Position numbers and translations under genes: made by a program. A DNA stretch of 64,000 nt from Caprimulgus europaeus (taxonomy: Eukaryota > Chordata > Aves > Caprimulgiformes > Caprimulgidae), in NCBI GenBank assembly GCA_907165065.1, contig OU015523.1:14073834-14137833 (forward strand), written 5' to 3'. A model generated the notes under the pieces. That model had not been told where the DNA came from, searched no databases, and saw only the letters and a program-made list of their open reading frames with translations. Shown one piece after another: positions 46,301 through 61,300 of this stretch (positions are counted from its first letter, which is position 1; each line of letters starts with the position of its first letter).

Positions 46301-49300
46301 CAGTTGCTATACACAGCATTTTTCATGATCCTTTTTTACCTTCTGGCTGAAGTTGTATTTATAGTCTTACTCAAGAGATTCAACACAAACTTTTGAGAGT
46401 TTATAGACCACAAAGAGCTAACGCAGAGATTGATCTTGCTGCACATTACTACTGTTTCATTTTTTTTCATATTATGCTTGTTACAAAGTTAATAACCAAG
46501 GCATAGGCCAACATGCATTTTAACTGTAAAAATACTTTCCAACTTAGGATTCCATTTGGTTTTGGCCAAAAGCCTTCATAATACTTGACTAGCTGTTTGA
46601 GGAGAAAAATCAGACTGAAGATCTTAAAATGCTAGACAGGAATAATTCCTAAGCAGGAATATTCCTTATTGTCCTGGATTCCATGTCACCCTTTCTTGTC
46701 CAAATGTCCCTCCTCCTCCCTCTGCCCCAAAGGCTTGACTGGAACACCTTCAACTGAGTGTTCAGGATGACTGTTTATTGCACTGTTCCCATAACAGCCT
46801 CGGAAAGAAGTGCTTTTTTTCAGTGACCTTCCCCTTTGGTAAGCCTGCTTTGTGGCTTCACTTTTTGAGCTGAGAGATCATGCTTATACTGAAGGGATGT
46901 TATTCACAGTCAAACCTCTCTGAAGAGATCCTATCTGACAATGTGAGTTTTGACATCTGAACTAGGAATTGGTAACTTTATGTTGAAGCCTCATGTTGGT
47001 TTTCATGCTGAGCAGTTCTCTTAACTCTCTCACAGCCTCAAAGAACACTCACTAGGAAAAGGGGGAAAAAGATCTGTAGCACCCTGAAACCTGTGATGCC
47101 TCTTCAGTTTCTATTATAGCGCTTTTTTTTAACTGTTTATTTTGTTTTGTTTTGTGTTTTTTTTTTCTTCAGAAGCTATCCAATACAGCTATCTCAGTGT
47201 CTGACTAGTTGCTTAAAGGAAAGGTAACCCCAGTTCTCTTTCAGTCTGGACAGGTTTACTGTACATCCTGTTTTCTGTGCCTATCCCTTTCTCTTCTCCC
47301 TTCCTGCTTAATTGGCCCCTTCCAATCCCACCACATGTAAATACATTTCAGTAGTGCAATGCAGTGCAGTGCAGTCATACTTAGTGCAAAAATAAAAAGC
47401 CTTATCCAGACCAAAAAAGCACAAACTCCCTCCCCACCCCACCCAGTCCCCAAGAAATCAGCTCTCAGGAAAAGTATATGAATGCCCCAAAACAAAGGGG
47501 GATTTGCAGTCTCTCAGCCACACTTTTACATGCCTCTTTTTCTCTCCTCCCACTCAATGAAGAGATGTCATTAGCAGATAGGACATTTATCGAAAACATA
47601 ATGTTGATTGACAGAAATTGGAAAGGAGACAAGCCATTGTTTGGGGGCTGCTGAAGGAAGAGAGAACTAAATGGATACAGCAAAAAGGTCAGTAGTGGTT
47701 TTACACAAGGGTGTCAGATGCAAACTTTGCAAGGGCACACCTTGCAAAGGGCATGTGTAAGTGTGGATAAAAAACCTAAAAAGCTTTCCCGTTCCCAAAA
47801 TACAGTCCTTATTTTAACAGTGCCCAAGCTAAGGTTCTGTAGTGCAATCAACTCTTCAAAGTGGCAGCTCGCTGTGGCCACCCTAAAGCAAATGGACAGA
47901 TCAACACCAACTTTAGTTTTCTCCCTCTCAGGCAGACATGCACGTGCATGGACAACTCGCTCCTCCAGCCTGCAAATACATGAGTATATACAAAAGATGT
48001 TTTTCATGGCCCTTCTAGGGCTATGGTGGGAAAAGCAGGAATTTTAATGACAGGCATAGAAGCTCTTAAGTACCTCAAAATGAAAACACTAAGAAAAAAT
48101 AAAGCTCACTAATAACAAAGGCAAGCAGGTTACTGAATCCCAATCATCCCATACCTCCCCTAGCCTATCTATCGCTTTTAACAAAATAAAATATCTGCCA
48201 GGGCTTGCTGCTCATTAAGATATATCACTTGGGAAAACACAACAAAGATTTTGGGGTACTCACTGGTTTGCAGATTAATTTAAGTTTGGACAGCCACAAA
48301 AGCCTCCATCTAACCCTCATAACTACTAGAAAGGAGTGTGGGGAACCACTAAAACAGTGTAAGAGGCCACAGTAGGGAAGGAGGAGCAAGAAAGGGAAAT
48401 CTATGGAAAAAGGAACACACGAGGGGCAATACTGCTGCTGCTATACTAATCTCACTGTAATTGCTCAGTATACAGAGGAATATTGCATGCTGCTTCACTT
48501 AGGCTCAAGCATATGCTTCCTTATGTCTTCTGCCTCTCCTCCCATTCCCAGTCCCTTGTTGAAGATGGCAGCCCACCCCAGAATGTAAACAAAAGCAAAT
48601 ACCAACAAATAAAACAAATGATAACTGAGAAGCAGGTTCCTTCTTTTTCTTTCTCTTGCAAAGATAGAAGAACTGTGCCCTCGCTTCCAGGCACGCAGAT
48701 ACATTCTGTTTCATCCTAGTGCAGAAAAGATTAACAGCGTTTCACACACGCAGAAATAAGAACCTAAGAGAAAGAATCTAAGTAAGGGTGCAGGGAGCCT
48801 GATTATCCACTACCAAAACAGAAAAATGCCAGGCCATAAAGACTTCTGCTGTTGATCTTTTCCAATGAGCCTATCATGAAAAATAAAGAGAGCACAATGG
48901 CACCACTAGCCATGGCAAGGGGCCAGCACCTAAACCCAGTCTCTCTGGGTCCCTGTGTCCCATGCCAGAACATACATAAGACACAAAATGGATAATGCTT
49001 GCTAGCTCTTCTGTAAAGTCTATAAACATCTCTCTAGCTGGTACAATCAGTAGCAATGAATCTTCTTGCTGTTCAGGTATGTGTACTTTAAGGGTGTACT
49101 AATACCTGTCTGCTGAAATGCAATTCACACTAGGCAACGTGGGTTCTCATCCATTCTCCTGCATACCCAATGCAGTAGCACTTTTAAAAAAAAAAAGTCC
49201 ACAGAAAAGCTTGTCTGAATTTGGGGTTATATAATCAGCTATTGCAAAGAAACAATTTTATTTCACCCACACGAATATGTGATCATCCTTACAGAAAAGG

Positions 49301-52300
49301 TATGGTCAGAGCAATTCTGGTTAAAGCAGTCAGAAACCTGGAACCAAGTAACTCCAAATATCCAAATACCCAAACGCTTTTACATTGTTCTGGCAACACA
49401 AAAGTGACACAGCAAGGGTGTAAACTAGGGAAAAGCAATTGCTCTGTATCATGTATCTACACTAGCTGTTGTGGCTCACTGTTTAATTATTGAAGACAAA
49501 CTTAATCACCAATCAAAGCCAAAAAGCCTACATACTTGTGGAATGAAGGACCTGAGGCTATTTATGACTCTCTGGACAAAAAATGTCCCACGCCTTGCTC
49601 AAGGGGAAGCAGCTGTCCTGCCCTGTGTAGCTCTTTTGAATTAAGCCTTCCAGCAAGAAGGAGCGACTATTTAATCACAGGGCCCTTAACACCGGCAAAA
49701 TCTGCCTGATGCAGTGAAATAAAATCTTGAGTCAGTTTTATGAAGAATAGAAGCTTTGGGCAGAAACATGCTAAAATATGGGGAATAGTCCTGGGACATC
49801 TTAAAGGTGTATATGAAACTAGTTTTTAGGACTATAGCTTTCCCTAGGACTACATATGCTTTCCCTGTCAGAGAAAATGCACTGAAGTCAACAAAAGAGC
49901 ATGTGGGTCCCACTGCCAGAATCTGGCCCACAGACTATTGGTCCAATTAATTTTCAGGATTAAGTATAGACCTCACTGATGCTGACACGAAAGGTCACGC
50001 AGTACATCCTGCCTGAACTGAGCAGTCTATTTATCTTATGTTTGACAACAAAGCTCATTACAGGTGGAGTTTATGGGAAACCACCAATTTTCTCCTTAAT
50101 TTCATTGTAAGCATTTGTTTGAATCTGAATTTTGGAGCAAAGATCTAGGACACTGATCAGCACATACGAAACTGGAAATAAATTCTAGATTTAAAGGAAC
50201 CCTATGAGTTTCACAGTGGTGCAAGCTACATCCTGGCATTAGGACAAAAGCAACAGGACACCCCAAAAGAGAATTAAATTTGTTGAAGATACTTATGAAC
50301 AAGTAGTTCTGAATCCAATAAATGAAAGAGTGACACCTCTTCCACCAATAAATAGGAACTATATATTTTTTAAAAAGATATTAATACATTAAAAAAAGAG
50401 CAGCAGCAGATACTGGAGATTCAGTCTTTTCCTCTCAGTGGCATGGGTGAAGAGCAAGTCCCTTGTATGGAGTTCAAGCATTCTTCTCTCCTAGGAGGCC
50501 CCTCAGTCTTTGGTGCAAGAACCCCCAAGGCAAGAGACCCTCCTCTTATTCAGCCTTGCAGCAAAGAGCTTTAAAATCCCTTTCTGTCCCTGCACAGTAG
50601 CACAGAGTAACATTCTCTTAGTACAAGGTTCTCCCTCTCGTGGTGACAGTGTTACCTACTTCAACTGTTGTGTTCCTCAAAAGCTGTATAACACAGAAAA
50701 GAAGTGCAAAAAGGAGCTGAATATAAATGCTGTTGACCACAGAAATGTGAGACCATGGCTTGCATTAGCCCTGGACGTCAACTTGGCCAACGAGGAGATG
50801 GAAAACAAAAGTAATAATGAAAATCATATACTAGAATAAAGCTAATATTTGGACAGGGTCTTCCCTTGATGTTTATATAATTCAAGGAAAGTCTCCAATG
50901 CAAGAACCTATAAAAACGTAAAGCCAGTATCACCTTCTGTTTTCTCTCTCCTTAGAAAAGCAGAAAATATGCACATATGAAATGAGTTTCTTAGACCAAC
51001 ACAATTCTCAAGATTAGTATTTCTTCAGAGAATGAAAAAAAAAGGATACATGTTCAAAAAAAGCAAGATTTCTGGATTCATAAATGACTGACTGTCTTTT
51101 ATGTAAAAGATATGTTAAAATAGTGTTCACCAGCTGATTATTTTGTTAGTTTCACTTTCCCTTAGGCAATTGTATCTGTACACACTGCGTTCTAAAAGTA
51201 CAATCTCTAGTGTGGATAATCTACCTGTTTGGTACCATCCTGTTTGTAAAACCACTTCTTAGCCTAAAAATATAAACTGTAAACTGTATAAGATGCAAAA
51301 TGAACTGAGGTGTTTAAAAAAGCATTAGGAAAAATAAAAGGCAACAAAGAAATTAAATCAAGAAACACATTAAACTAATAATTATCCTAAATGAATTATT
51401 GAACCTTACAAAGGATTAGCAGGGGAAGCATGGAATGGGTATGCAGCAATTTAAATGATAAGGCATTCTCAGTGAAGTGAGAACACTCTCTACAAAAATA
51501 TCTATGATTCAGCATTCAATCAAAGGAAAAGGCAAAGACCATGGTCAGAAAATGTGGACCACTGAATCAGCACTCTGTTGCAGCAGCTAACTGGAATTAA
51601 TTTGGTAAATGGCACCTGTTTGGCTTAATTGGACAAAGCCCATCATTTACATAACGGGGCAATCTAGTTTTGTAACTTGTGTCATTAATATTGAGAGGAT
51701 AGTCTCTTCCTTCCCTTACAAATGGCTATACACAGAATAAAGAAAAGCCAGACTTAGAAATCACTGCTGGAAGACCGTAACTTTTAAACTGCAAGTAGAA
51801 AGAAAAAGGATGTGGTAGTGGCCTCCATGTAAGTGCAAATGGCAGATGACAGGAGTCAGTAAGGAATGCCAGCACTTGATGATTCCCATGCTTTAAGTTC
51901 TCATTTTATTATCCCAAGATGTGGCATAGGTAACTCTTTCTCTCTCTTTCCACTCCAAAATAACTTTTAAGCTTATTGATTTGCAGTGACACAGATTTCC
52001 TCATTTTCAGTAAAAGCACAGTTTGTCATTGATGTGACCATTTCTCATTTCTTCCAGTCTTCATAGTTAAGAGAAACAAGATATAATTAATACCTCCTCC
52101 ACAACCCTCATCCACTTGATTTTGCACCTTTTCATTTAGGAGTCACATGTTACTGACCAACAGAATGAAGGTCAGCTGAGATGTAACTGAATTAGAAAAG
52201 CAAACATAAATGCTCTTCTAAGTTTGCACTCTTACGAAGTTTGGATCTAGACTTGCTGCCTGGGCCACCTGTTGCAAAATGAGAAAACAGAGAGGACACA

Positions 52301-55300
52301 CTAAGGCCATAAGGCTTAGGTGTCCATCAGCTTCCTCTGGCCTATTTGGATCTAGATGTTGACATAACCCTAGTGACATTTTTTTTTCAGCAGCTCTGTG
52401 GTGACAATTAATATTTAGTGGGACTGACCCGAAATTCAGAACCAACAGCAATGTGGTGTAGAGATGATAAAGGCACACTCACCTTGGAAAACTTTTGAAC
52501 TGAAGCTCAAACTTGCAGAGGTTTTAATTTGAAAAAGGGGGGATCAAGTGGATGAGTAAAGATGCAATTTATTAATAGTGGTGCATGGAGGTATTTTTTA
52601 TCCAATTCCTGGCAAAATCCACTGGGCACATATAGCATAATTGTACAGAGAATAATATTTCTTATACCTCACATTGGTGTGGATGATAATTTTAGGAAAT
52701 TGTAAAACTTTTAAGAAACAGAACTTCCAAAGAGTGAAAGATCACTTGTGGGATCTTCCTCCAAGGCTAGGAATGGAAGAGGAAATTCTGACATACACTT
52801 TTACAAATGAAACAACAGGACATGTCAGAAGAGAGCTAATAGATAACCTTAATTATCTTGAGTAATTGTTCTTCTGATATGGAAGGGTAGTAGGGAACAA
52901 TCTCTAACTTTTTGTAGAGCCTAATACTGTTTTACCTTTTTTTAAAAAAAAATTACTTTCCTACATCTTGCTACATAGAGATTTAAAAAAGCCTAGAAAA
53001 AATACTTTTAAAAAGCCTGGAAAAAAGACAATAAAGAAGCCAATAATATGAAAAAGCACACTAGAGCTGTAAAAATGATTGTTAAATGCTTCAAATAGCT
53101 GCAGCAGTTGATTGGGTTGTGAATGATATATGTGAGAAATAATTCTTCTATGATCATAGGCAGATGCAGAAGTTAAATGATTATACTATGTATATATATT
53201 GATATAGAATTGCTATATATATTGTGTACTGTATGTTCTAGCTTTCAGAAATACTGTATTGTAGTGTACTGTACTTAACTAAGCAGATCTAAATAGCAAC
53301 TTGTCATTTTCCACAAAGTCACTAGTACTGTTAACAAAACCCAAAAAGTCTATTTTCTCCAGTAAAAGAAATACATACTGTTACGGTCACAGACATTTTG
53401 ACTATAGAGAGACAATGTACATTTAACCAAAGAAAAACCCCAAACCAAAATAAAAACCTCACCCCAAAATCAACCAGCAAAAATTGTTGCATTTATCATC
53501 TTATTCAAAAGGGGAAGGGAAATGCCACCAATCTATGAAGAGGAATAACATTTACTCAACTTTGTATGAGTGAAAATGAGACTAAAAAATACCCTCAAAA
53601 TCTCCAATTTCCCTTTCTGGGACCAGGAGAATCCCTCCATTGGGCAAAAGAGTTAAAAGAATAAAATGCTATTTTTAGGGCCAACATAATACCAAAATAG
53701 GCAGCTGTAGCTAAACATACTCATCTCACTAACTAAATGGGGACAGAAAGAGTTCTAGAAATCCTGCAGTTCTCATGGATTATATACTGAATACACTCAC
53801 TGACCAGTTCCTTCTCCTGACAATCTACTGGTCTTCTAGACACACTAACCATGTTCCTGAAAAAGATTTTGGCAAAGACCAAGGGAGAAAAAGTTAATTG
53901 TTAATTGTTAGGGACTGCTTTGGAATGGATTACTTAGATTACTTGTAAAGATATTCATTGTCAACATGTTTCAGAGTACGTGAGGTGGGGAAAGAGCTGT
54001 TTGATATGGCGCTTTGGATACTACAGACTTGACACCTGGAGCATTTTAGAGGCTCAATACAGTGTTGCTAACTATTTAAAGACTTGATAATTTTTACTGT
54101 TATTTTTAAGGGAAGCAAATAGGCAAGTTAGATTATTTTGCTTGGATTTTATGCCTTTGTCAGGTGAACTTGTTGAAATTAAATGGAAATGAGTGACTGA
54201 GCTCAACAGTATTGTTCCAGAGCTGTCATCCCCATGGATGCCCATCTCTGCTAGTGAAGCCTGCTGACCTGGACTGTTTTATTTATTTTGTGGCTGAAAG
54301 ACCACACAAGACTCTGAGAGGCACACTTCAGCCTTCCCTTCAGAATGGGTACTCACAAAAATACACTAGACCAAACCTGGGTGTCAGGTTTTGAATGAGG
54401 GCAAACATCTTATTTGGACAAACATCCAGATAATAGCATGTGGCTGACAGAATGTGTTAAATGAATATATGTGTGCATATATACTGTGTAAGTAGTGTAC
54501 TTATTTTTCATTAGATTCATACAGATTCATGCCAATGGTCCACAGTTAATGTTGTAAGTGTTGTTTTATCTAAACCCTTTCCTGAACCATGTGTGACCAC
54601 ACACTCAATTATCAACTTGTCTGTAAAGCCAGAAAGAGATAGCTAGCTAGCTACCTATGCACACACACATACTCATGCATACTCACACATGCATTTTGCA
54701 TGCACACACACACAGAGGCCATATAATTTGGTTTTATTCAAAGACCCCATAGGTAACAACAGACTAGGTGACAAATGAAAGTAAAGGACTTCATGAGAAA
54801 AGTGACAGGAAGAAAACTGTAATGTATTTCAGGGCAGCTGGGTGAATGCGATCCTGCTTCCTGAATGTGATGGTCCTGTCTAGTCTAACAGTATATATTC
54901 AACATAGGGGTTGAACTTTTAAGGGACTTTATAAGGCTCAACAAAGAAAAGGTGCAAAGTGAAATAGAAAAGGTGCCTAATTCAATGTCTAGATCTCAGA
55001 AAGGTACCTGTCAGATTTGTAGGAACCAGACACTGCAGAATCAGATAGTTGAGCATAACAGTAAGTACTTAACTAAGCTCTGCACTTTCCTCAAGTGTCA
55101 GAGGACTCTGAACTTGTCAAAAAATCACCAACAAGTCAACTGCATGAAGTGTAGACACTTTAGAAGTCTGCAGTTCTGCCTGGAAAATACTTAAAGTAAA
55201 AAATGCTTTGCTACACTGGTACCAGATTTTCCAGTGGGGACCTTATGAAAACATATGGGCTACTGACATAAAGCACTTAGGAGGGATGCTTGGGGTGTGG

Positions 55301-58300
55301 CTGTATGACTGTGCACAAAGAGGGCTCAAATGCTAACCAAGTTTGCATGAGGAGTGGAAACGAGAATGTCCCTATGGGCTGAACTAGATTAAAGATCTCT
55401 TACATGACGGCATATTGGCAGTTCTCTTGTTTGTATAATGATATTGCTGCAGCAAAAGGATATTGTTAGAATACATTTTTTCTTAAAAGAAATCACAGCT
55501 AAACCAATCAAAGGGCCTGCATATATCTCCAGTGACATGCAGGCAATCCCAAGAGTGCCAATACACTGCATTGCACTGATAGATATTAAGAACAGAATCT
55601 GTTACTGGGAAGAAGCTTTTCACTGGATTTCTCTTTCCTGAATTCCACTGGCACTGGTGAGGCTGGAGTCAGTAGTCAAATCGCACAGCCTTACTCCCAT
55701 ATTATTAATTTGGCTTAAGAAGAGGAATTAGCTTCCAGTGTTTTATAGGGAACTGATGCCATCCAACCCAATCAGAAGGAGGAGATCACTTTAGAAGAGG
55801 ACCAAACCTGGAGCTTTAACTGAAGGTAAGAAACAGCTGAGAAGCACCATCCAATATGAAGAGACGACTACGTCTCACTAATACTTCTTTACCTCTTCCC
55901 TACGCCCTCAAACAGGAAAACACAATATAACACATTTCGTACGAAGGGAATGGTTTAGATGAAACTTTGCTACAGATACAAAATATAAGTACACTCCATA
56001 ATGCTCAGATGCATTTCTGTTTTAAGGCAGCAATTGTATATGAGGCTGTAGTGTATTCAAGGCTGCAGTGTAATTGCTTCCCAAAGAAGTACTTTACTGC
56101 TCTTTGCTTTTTGAAAAATTCTTGAGGACAAATGTGTAAATCAGGGGTTAAATACAGTTAACAGAGTGTTTGGAAGACCTTCTTGGTCTGCTTACCTCAA
56201 TGTAACACTCCTTTTCCTAGGGGAAACATTAAGAGTTTTCCTTGGGCATATATGGTTGTGCACAGAAATCTCAGTTCACTGATTGTGGGGAAAAGAAGTC
56301 AGTTAGTGAAGCAGACTTAGTTCTGCTGGTGGAAACTGTGATGATGTATAACATGAACAATCACATTACAGTAGCAGAGTTCTACATATCTTGAGTTGGC
56401 CTCATTATTTTAAAAGCTTCCAATTGAAAATTCTTGGGGAAATTGGCATTTAAAAACCAGGACTAGTTCTTCTCCCAATGTGACTTTGCTAAAGTCTTTA
56501 GCAAAGACCCAAACCCCCAAAAACTCTTTAGCTGAGTTACCAACTGCAATGTGAATAGTGATTTAAAGCACATTATTGATCAAATTTATTTTTTTACCTT
56601 ATTCACTAGTAGATCAGTCAACTCTGCTTCTCCTACACTTGGACTCTCTCATAGTCTGGGGATCAAGCACTACGGCAGAGGCTACAATGCAAAAAGAAGC
56701 CAGCACCATTGCTACATATATAATGAAATAATATCTATTAATATTTAACTTTGGGTTTGTTTCACTGAAAACATAAATTTTAAATCAAAATTATTTAACA
56801 GTATCCTAGTAGTTACAAACATTAATTCAGAGTGGATATTTGTCCAGATACTGGCAGACATACAGAGGGAAACAATTCTTTCATTCACCAAAATTTTGCA
56901 TTTGTACAGCTCTACTGTTTTGATGTTAGTTACTCCTGGTCTATATCAGAGGGGCATCAGAAATAAAAACAATGAATGCATAACATTTTCTCTGTTCCTA
57001 GAGGCACTAATCTAGTTGATTAGTTATCAGCACTGGGAATAATTAGATGGATATACACTATTACCTAAAACATCTTGTTTCTCATTTACATATTTTCTTA
57101 GAAAAACAAAACAAAGATTCCCCCTTGTGCTTTACCACCACAGGTCTAAGAGAGCAAAGCATTCTTATTTTTCAGACAGGTTGTCTCTCTGTCAGTGTCT
57201 CCCTTATGGACCAAATCTCTCTGTTCTTCACTGAAGAAAACATAACCTGCCTTTTTGTTTTGTCTGAAATAGTTTGAAGAATATGCACATAAAATTCTCT
57301 CCAAATTTCCCAGCTTAGTTGTCTGTCAAAATCTGGGGACTCCTTTGCTCCTGCTGAAATGAACTGGATCACTGAGTAGCTTTAAAGAAAGATAGCTGAG
57401 ACCTTATTACTTCTAGCAGGACAAATAAGAAGGTGAACAGCAGCAAGAACACTGTCTTGGTACGGCCAGAATAAGCCACAGATGGACGTGAATCCAGCAT
57501 TAGGCCACTTTCATACACTTGCCTGTCTTACTGGACATGCAGCAGAAACTTGGTACTTCCAGGATCTGCACCTCTGCAAAGCTTGCTCACCTAATTTGGC
57601 TTCTGTCAGCGAGACACACAAGTGCTGGGAAAGGTTTTCATTGCATTTACAAACTCAAGACTCCAGACTTAACGTATTGTCTGTACTTTCTCTCACAAGC
57701 CTTTCTTCAGCAGTTGTGATCACTTAGGGCCCAGATCCTACTGAGTGACAAGCCTCTTGGGAGCAGAGGAGGCTCAGAAGTTCTCAAGGCCAAGTTCTCA
57801 TCACATTACACTTCCTTCATGAATTTTCACAGCCAGTATAAAAACAAATCAGGGAATGTGAGAAGCAGCTATTTTGCTTTAGGCTGATCGGATACTGCTT
57901 CAGTTAGGCTACCTGCTGATTCATTTTTACCAGGTTTATTTCAACAGCTCAGAGAAGCTGGATGCTGAATTGAAAAGGTTAGATTACTAAGGTCTAGTTT
58001 TCCTTGACAGAACAGCCAGCAGGTGCTAATTTGATATTATATTTCTTTTTGAGTGGCAAGTCATCTTTGGCAGTGAGAGCTGGTGGATTTCCTTAGCATA
58101 AGACTGTCAGAAGTTTCACGAATCTACAGTCCTAGGCATACTGAAGGTCTGGTTATGGTTGAGATGGTTTGAGTGTTTCTGATCTTGGATTGGACTCAAC
58201 ATTCCTGCAAACAGTATGTTTTGTACCTTCTTCCTATGGGATTTGTATTCATTACTAAGAGAGGCAGGACATGCTAGCATAATACTCACTAAATGCAAGA

Positions 58301-61300
58301 GGTCTGTTCCTCCACTATGTGAATGATCCAGCATTGAGTAGCTCAAGGTGGACTAAAATCAATCAGTTTGGGGCTGGTAAGAAGAGAGGGGGCTGATGGT
58401 ATGTGGGTTATTACTCAACTCTCCTTTGGATGAAAAAGAAAGCAAAAGAAGAGAAACGAGTACCACTTGGCCTCTTTGATCTTAGAGCAAAGGGAAATCT
58501 CATTCTCTTATAAAGTCAATTAAATGCCCCTCTTCCCTGATAGCTTACTGTGAATTTGAGCTTTTGGTTTTGAAAGTAACTAATAGCATGGGCCAGAAGT
58601 GGACCTAGTGGAAACATGACAGTTGCTGAGAAAGTGTCCTCAGAGTATGTCCTGCAAAATATCTTCTCTACTGGTATGTTCCCATTATTTATGAGTTGTA
58701 CTTGCAAGAGATCACTGTAGGAGAACCCCACTAATGCACACACCCCAGGCACACACATGCACACACTTGGTAGCTGTTTTATCCATACGGAGACACTGAC
58801 GCTGTGGTCCTGCATTCCTTGTGGATTCATCTTTCCCAGAGAGAAGCAGACTTCAGTGGAATGGGCAAAAGAAGTTAATTTTTGGTTCTCTGATTTATGA
58901 TTTCACATAATACAAGAACTAGGGTGTTTCCATGAACAGCAACAAAATTAACCGGAAAAGGAATAATTTCAACAAGGTGATAATTAACCTGAGGAACTCA
59001 CTTCCACAGGAAAGCACTGGGGCCACCTAGCAATTAATAACTAGATCTTTAAGAGAATTATCTGCCACAATATATAATTTTTATATGGGATAAAAAGTTA
59101 AGGCCATAAATTATTATGTCTTTAGGTCATAAGCAGATACATAGCTAATGAAGATTATAACAAATCTTCCCTCTTAGGCTTATTACTTTGTAATTATCCA
59201 ACATGGGTCTTTCATCTTCATCCACATCATCTGTAACTGGCCCTGTGTCAGAGACACAATACTGGGCGAGGTGGACCACAGGGCAGATCTGCTCTGGCTA
59301 ATCCTACTTTTTCAACTGACTTCATCAGCCTCAGCAGCAGTAAGAGAAGGCACTTACCTCCCATTTACTCTAAGGCTTCCTTTATTGCACTTTTGCCTTG
59401 CAGAGAAGCCTTGATGTGTATGCTTGAATTTATGTCCTATTTAATGCCCTTTTCCATGGCCAAAGCAATATAAAAAGAGCTTTAGGGAAAGTGAGAATCA
59501 AGCTCAAGGAATGCAGGATACTGCATGCTTCATCAGAGGGATGTATGCTACAGTCTGCTTTTTCTCACCTACATCAATTTTTCAGGTGTTTTGGAGGAAG
59601 CTTTTCAAGCATGCTGAGATGGATGCGCTCAAACACTGTCAACAGCAGTTTGTAGATCATTGGGACTACTAGTGTGCCACAGCTATTCTTTCTGCTAAGG
59701 AATATTGTAGCAACACATGAAGCTTAAAGGTACCTGTAACATTCAGATATTGTAGTTGTTTCCAAGTAGTAAATAAATATTTCTATAGATGAGAAGAAGC
59801 ATTATTAAAAATAATTTAACGTTTTAAAAGATAGAGGGGTTTATGTTTGAGCTCCTAAGTTCATGGAAGGGCACTTAAATAAGAGACCTGATGAGCACTT
59901 TCAGCTCCATTTGCAATTGTGCTGCAAATTGCTCCATGTTTTACAAAATCAGGTCACTAATTTCTGAGTCTGGAAGTTCAACAAAATCAGTTTAAATTTC
60001 AGGCAGTCATTTGTGAAGACATCAGCCTAAACTCTTTGACAAGTGATTTAGAATTTAATCTAGTATGCCTTAGCTTTACTTTAAGAAGTTTCTTTTTTAA
60101 CTGGCACCCTTCATTCGTTCACAACTGATCTTTAATTCACTTCAAATTTATTAGGCCTCATAATAAATCTGCATTTCAAAGATGATGCTTCCTTGATTTA
60201 GAGAAGGTTGAGAACTGAAAAATTAAACTTTAGATAGGATTTTTCTCTCTAAACACCATAGTATTCAGAATTTGGTTGATGTAAAGCCAGATTATTTCCT
60301 ATGTGATGGCATATCTCTTCTGGTATAAGAACCATATTCTAGAATACGCTACATCTTGACTATAGGTCACCAGATTTAACAATGGCAAATTAAACAGCTT
60401 TTCCCCAGACCTCAGATGACAAATGAACAGCTACAGAGTTTTAAACTGGGTAAAATTCTTCATTAATTCCTCATATGGGAGAACACCAAACTCTTCAATA
60501 CTAAAGATCTCAGAAAAAACTCCTTTCCTCACAGAAAAGACCTTCAGTCCTTTTGTATAGGTTCACCTTCACCATTTTCTTCCACACCCTTGTGTCTAGA
60601 ACCTTTATTTTCTGTAGAGATTTAGTGTATCTTTACATGGCAGATATTAGTTCTCCCTCTCTGTGTCTTTGTCTTTTCACTTCTCAGTTTACATGTCAGC
60701 ATTGCTTTTACCAGTGTGGTTATGAGAACAGTATTTGTTAACTAACTTGTGCTCTTTCTCCAGCTCCCTTGAACTACCCAAACAAATTGGTAACAAAAAA
60801 AGATGTTACCATATAAGACACTCATTTGCTCTGTCACTCACCTCAAAGTCTGTTTATGCTGTCTACTGCAGCTGAGAATCAGGGCTTCAACATTTAGGAT
60901 CTGCTGAACAATATCTTGCAGGGGACAGAAAGATTCAGAGACTGAACCACCTGTCAGTTTTTTTTCCCTAAACTAAATCAGTAATGGAACAGGTGTAGAA
61001 CATAGCAATGAGGTTACCTGTGCTGAATCACAGACATCTGATACAGAAGCCGCAGGTGTAAAGAACAAGCAAAATTGTATGTGGAGATCTATCAAGTCAA
61101 TAGTTAGAAAGTTGTCCAGCATAAAAGAATGTCTCATGTGAAATGCTCAGTATTCACAAGCTAAGTTTTGTAAACTTAAGAAAGCTTAATTTAAATATAG
61201 ACACAAGTAAAAGCTAAACTAGCAATTTTTCTTTTTTTTTCTTTTTGCATATTTTTGTTAGGTGCTTCTTCTCTGCCTAAAATATAAAGTCCAGAGTGCA

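Noticed and set aside
47985-49461. Two exact Pumilio-type sites (TGTANATA) on the minus strand at 47,985-47,992 and 49,454-49,461
   Set aside because: One or two matches are expected by chance in 27 kb, so there is no enrichment to report.
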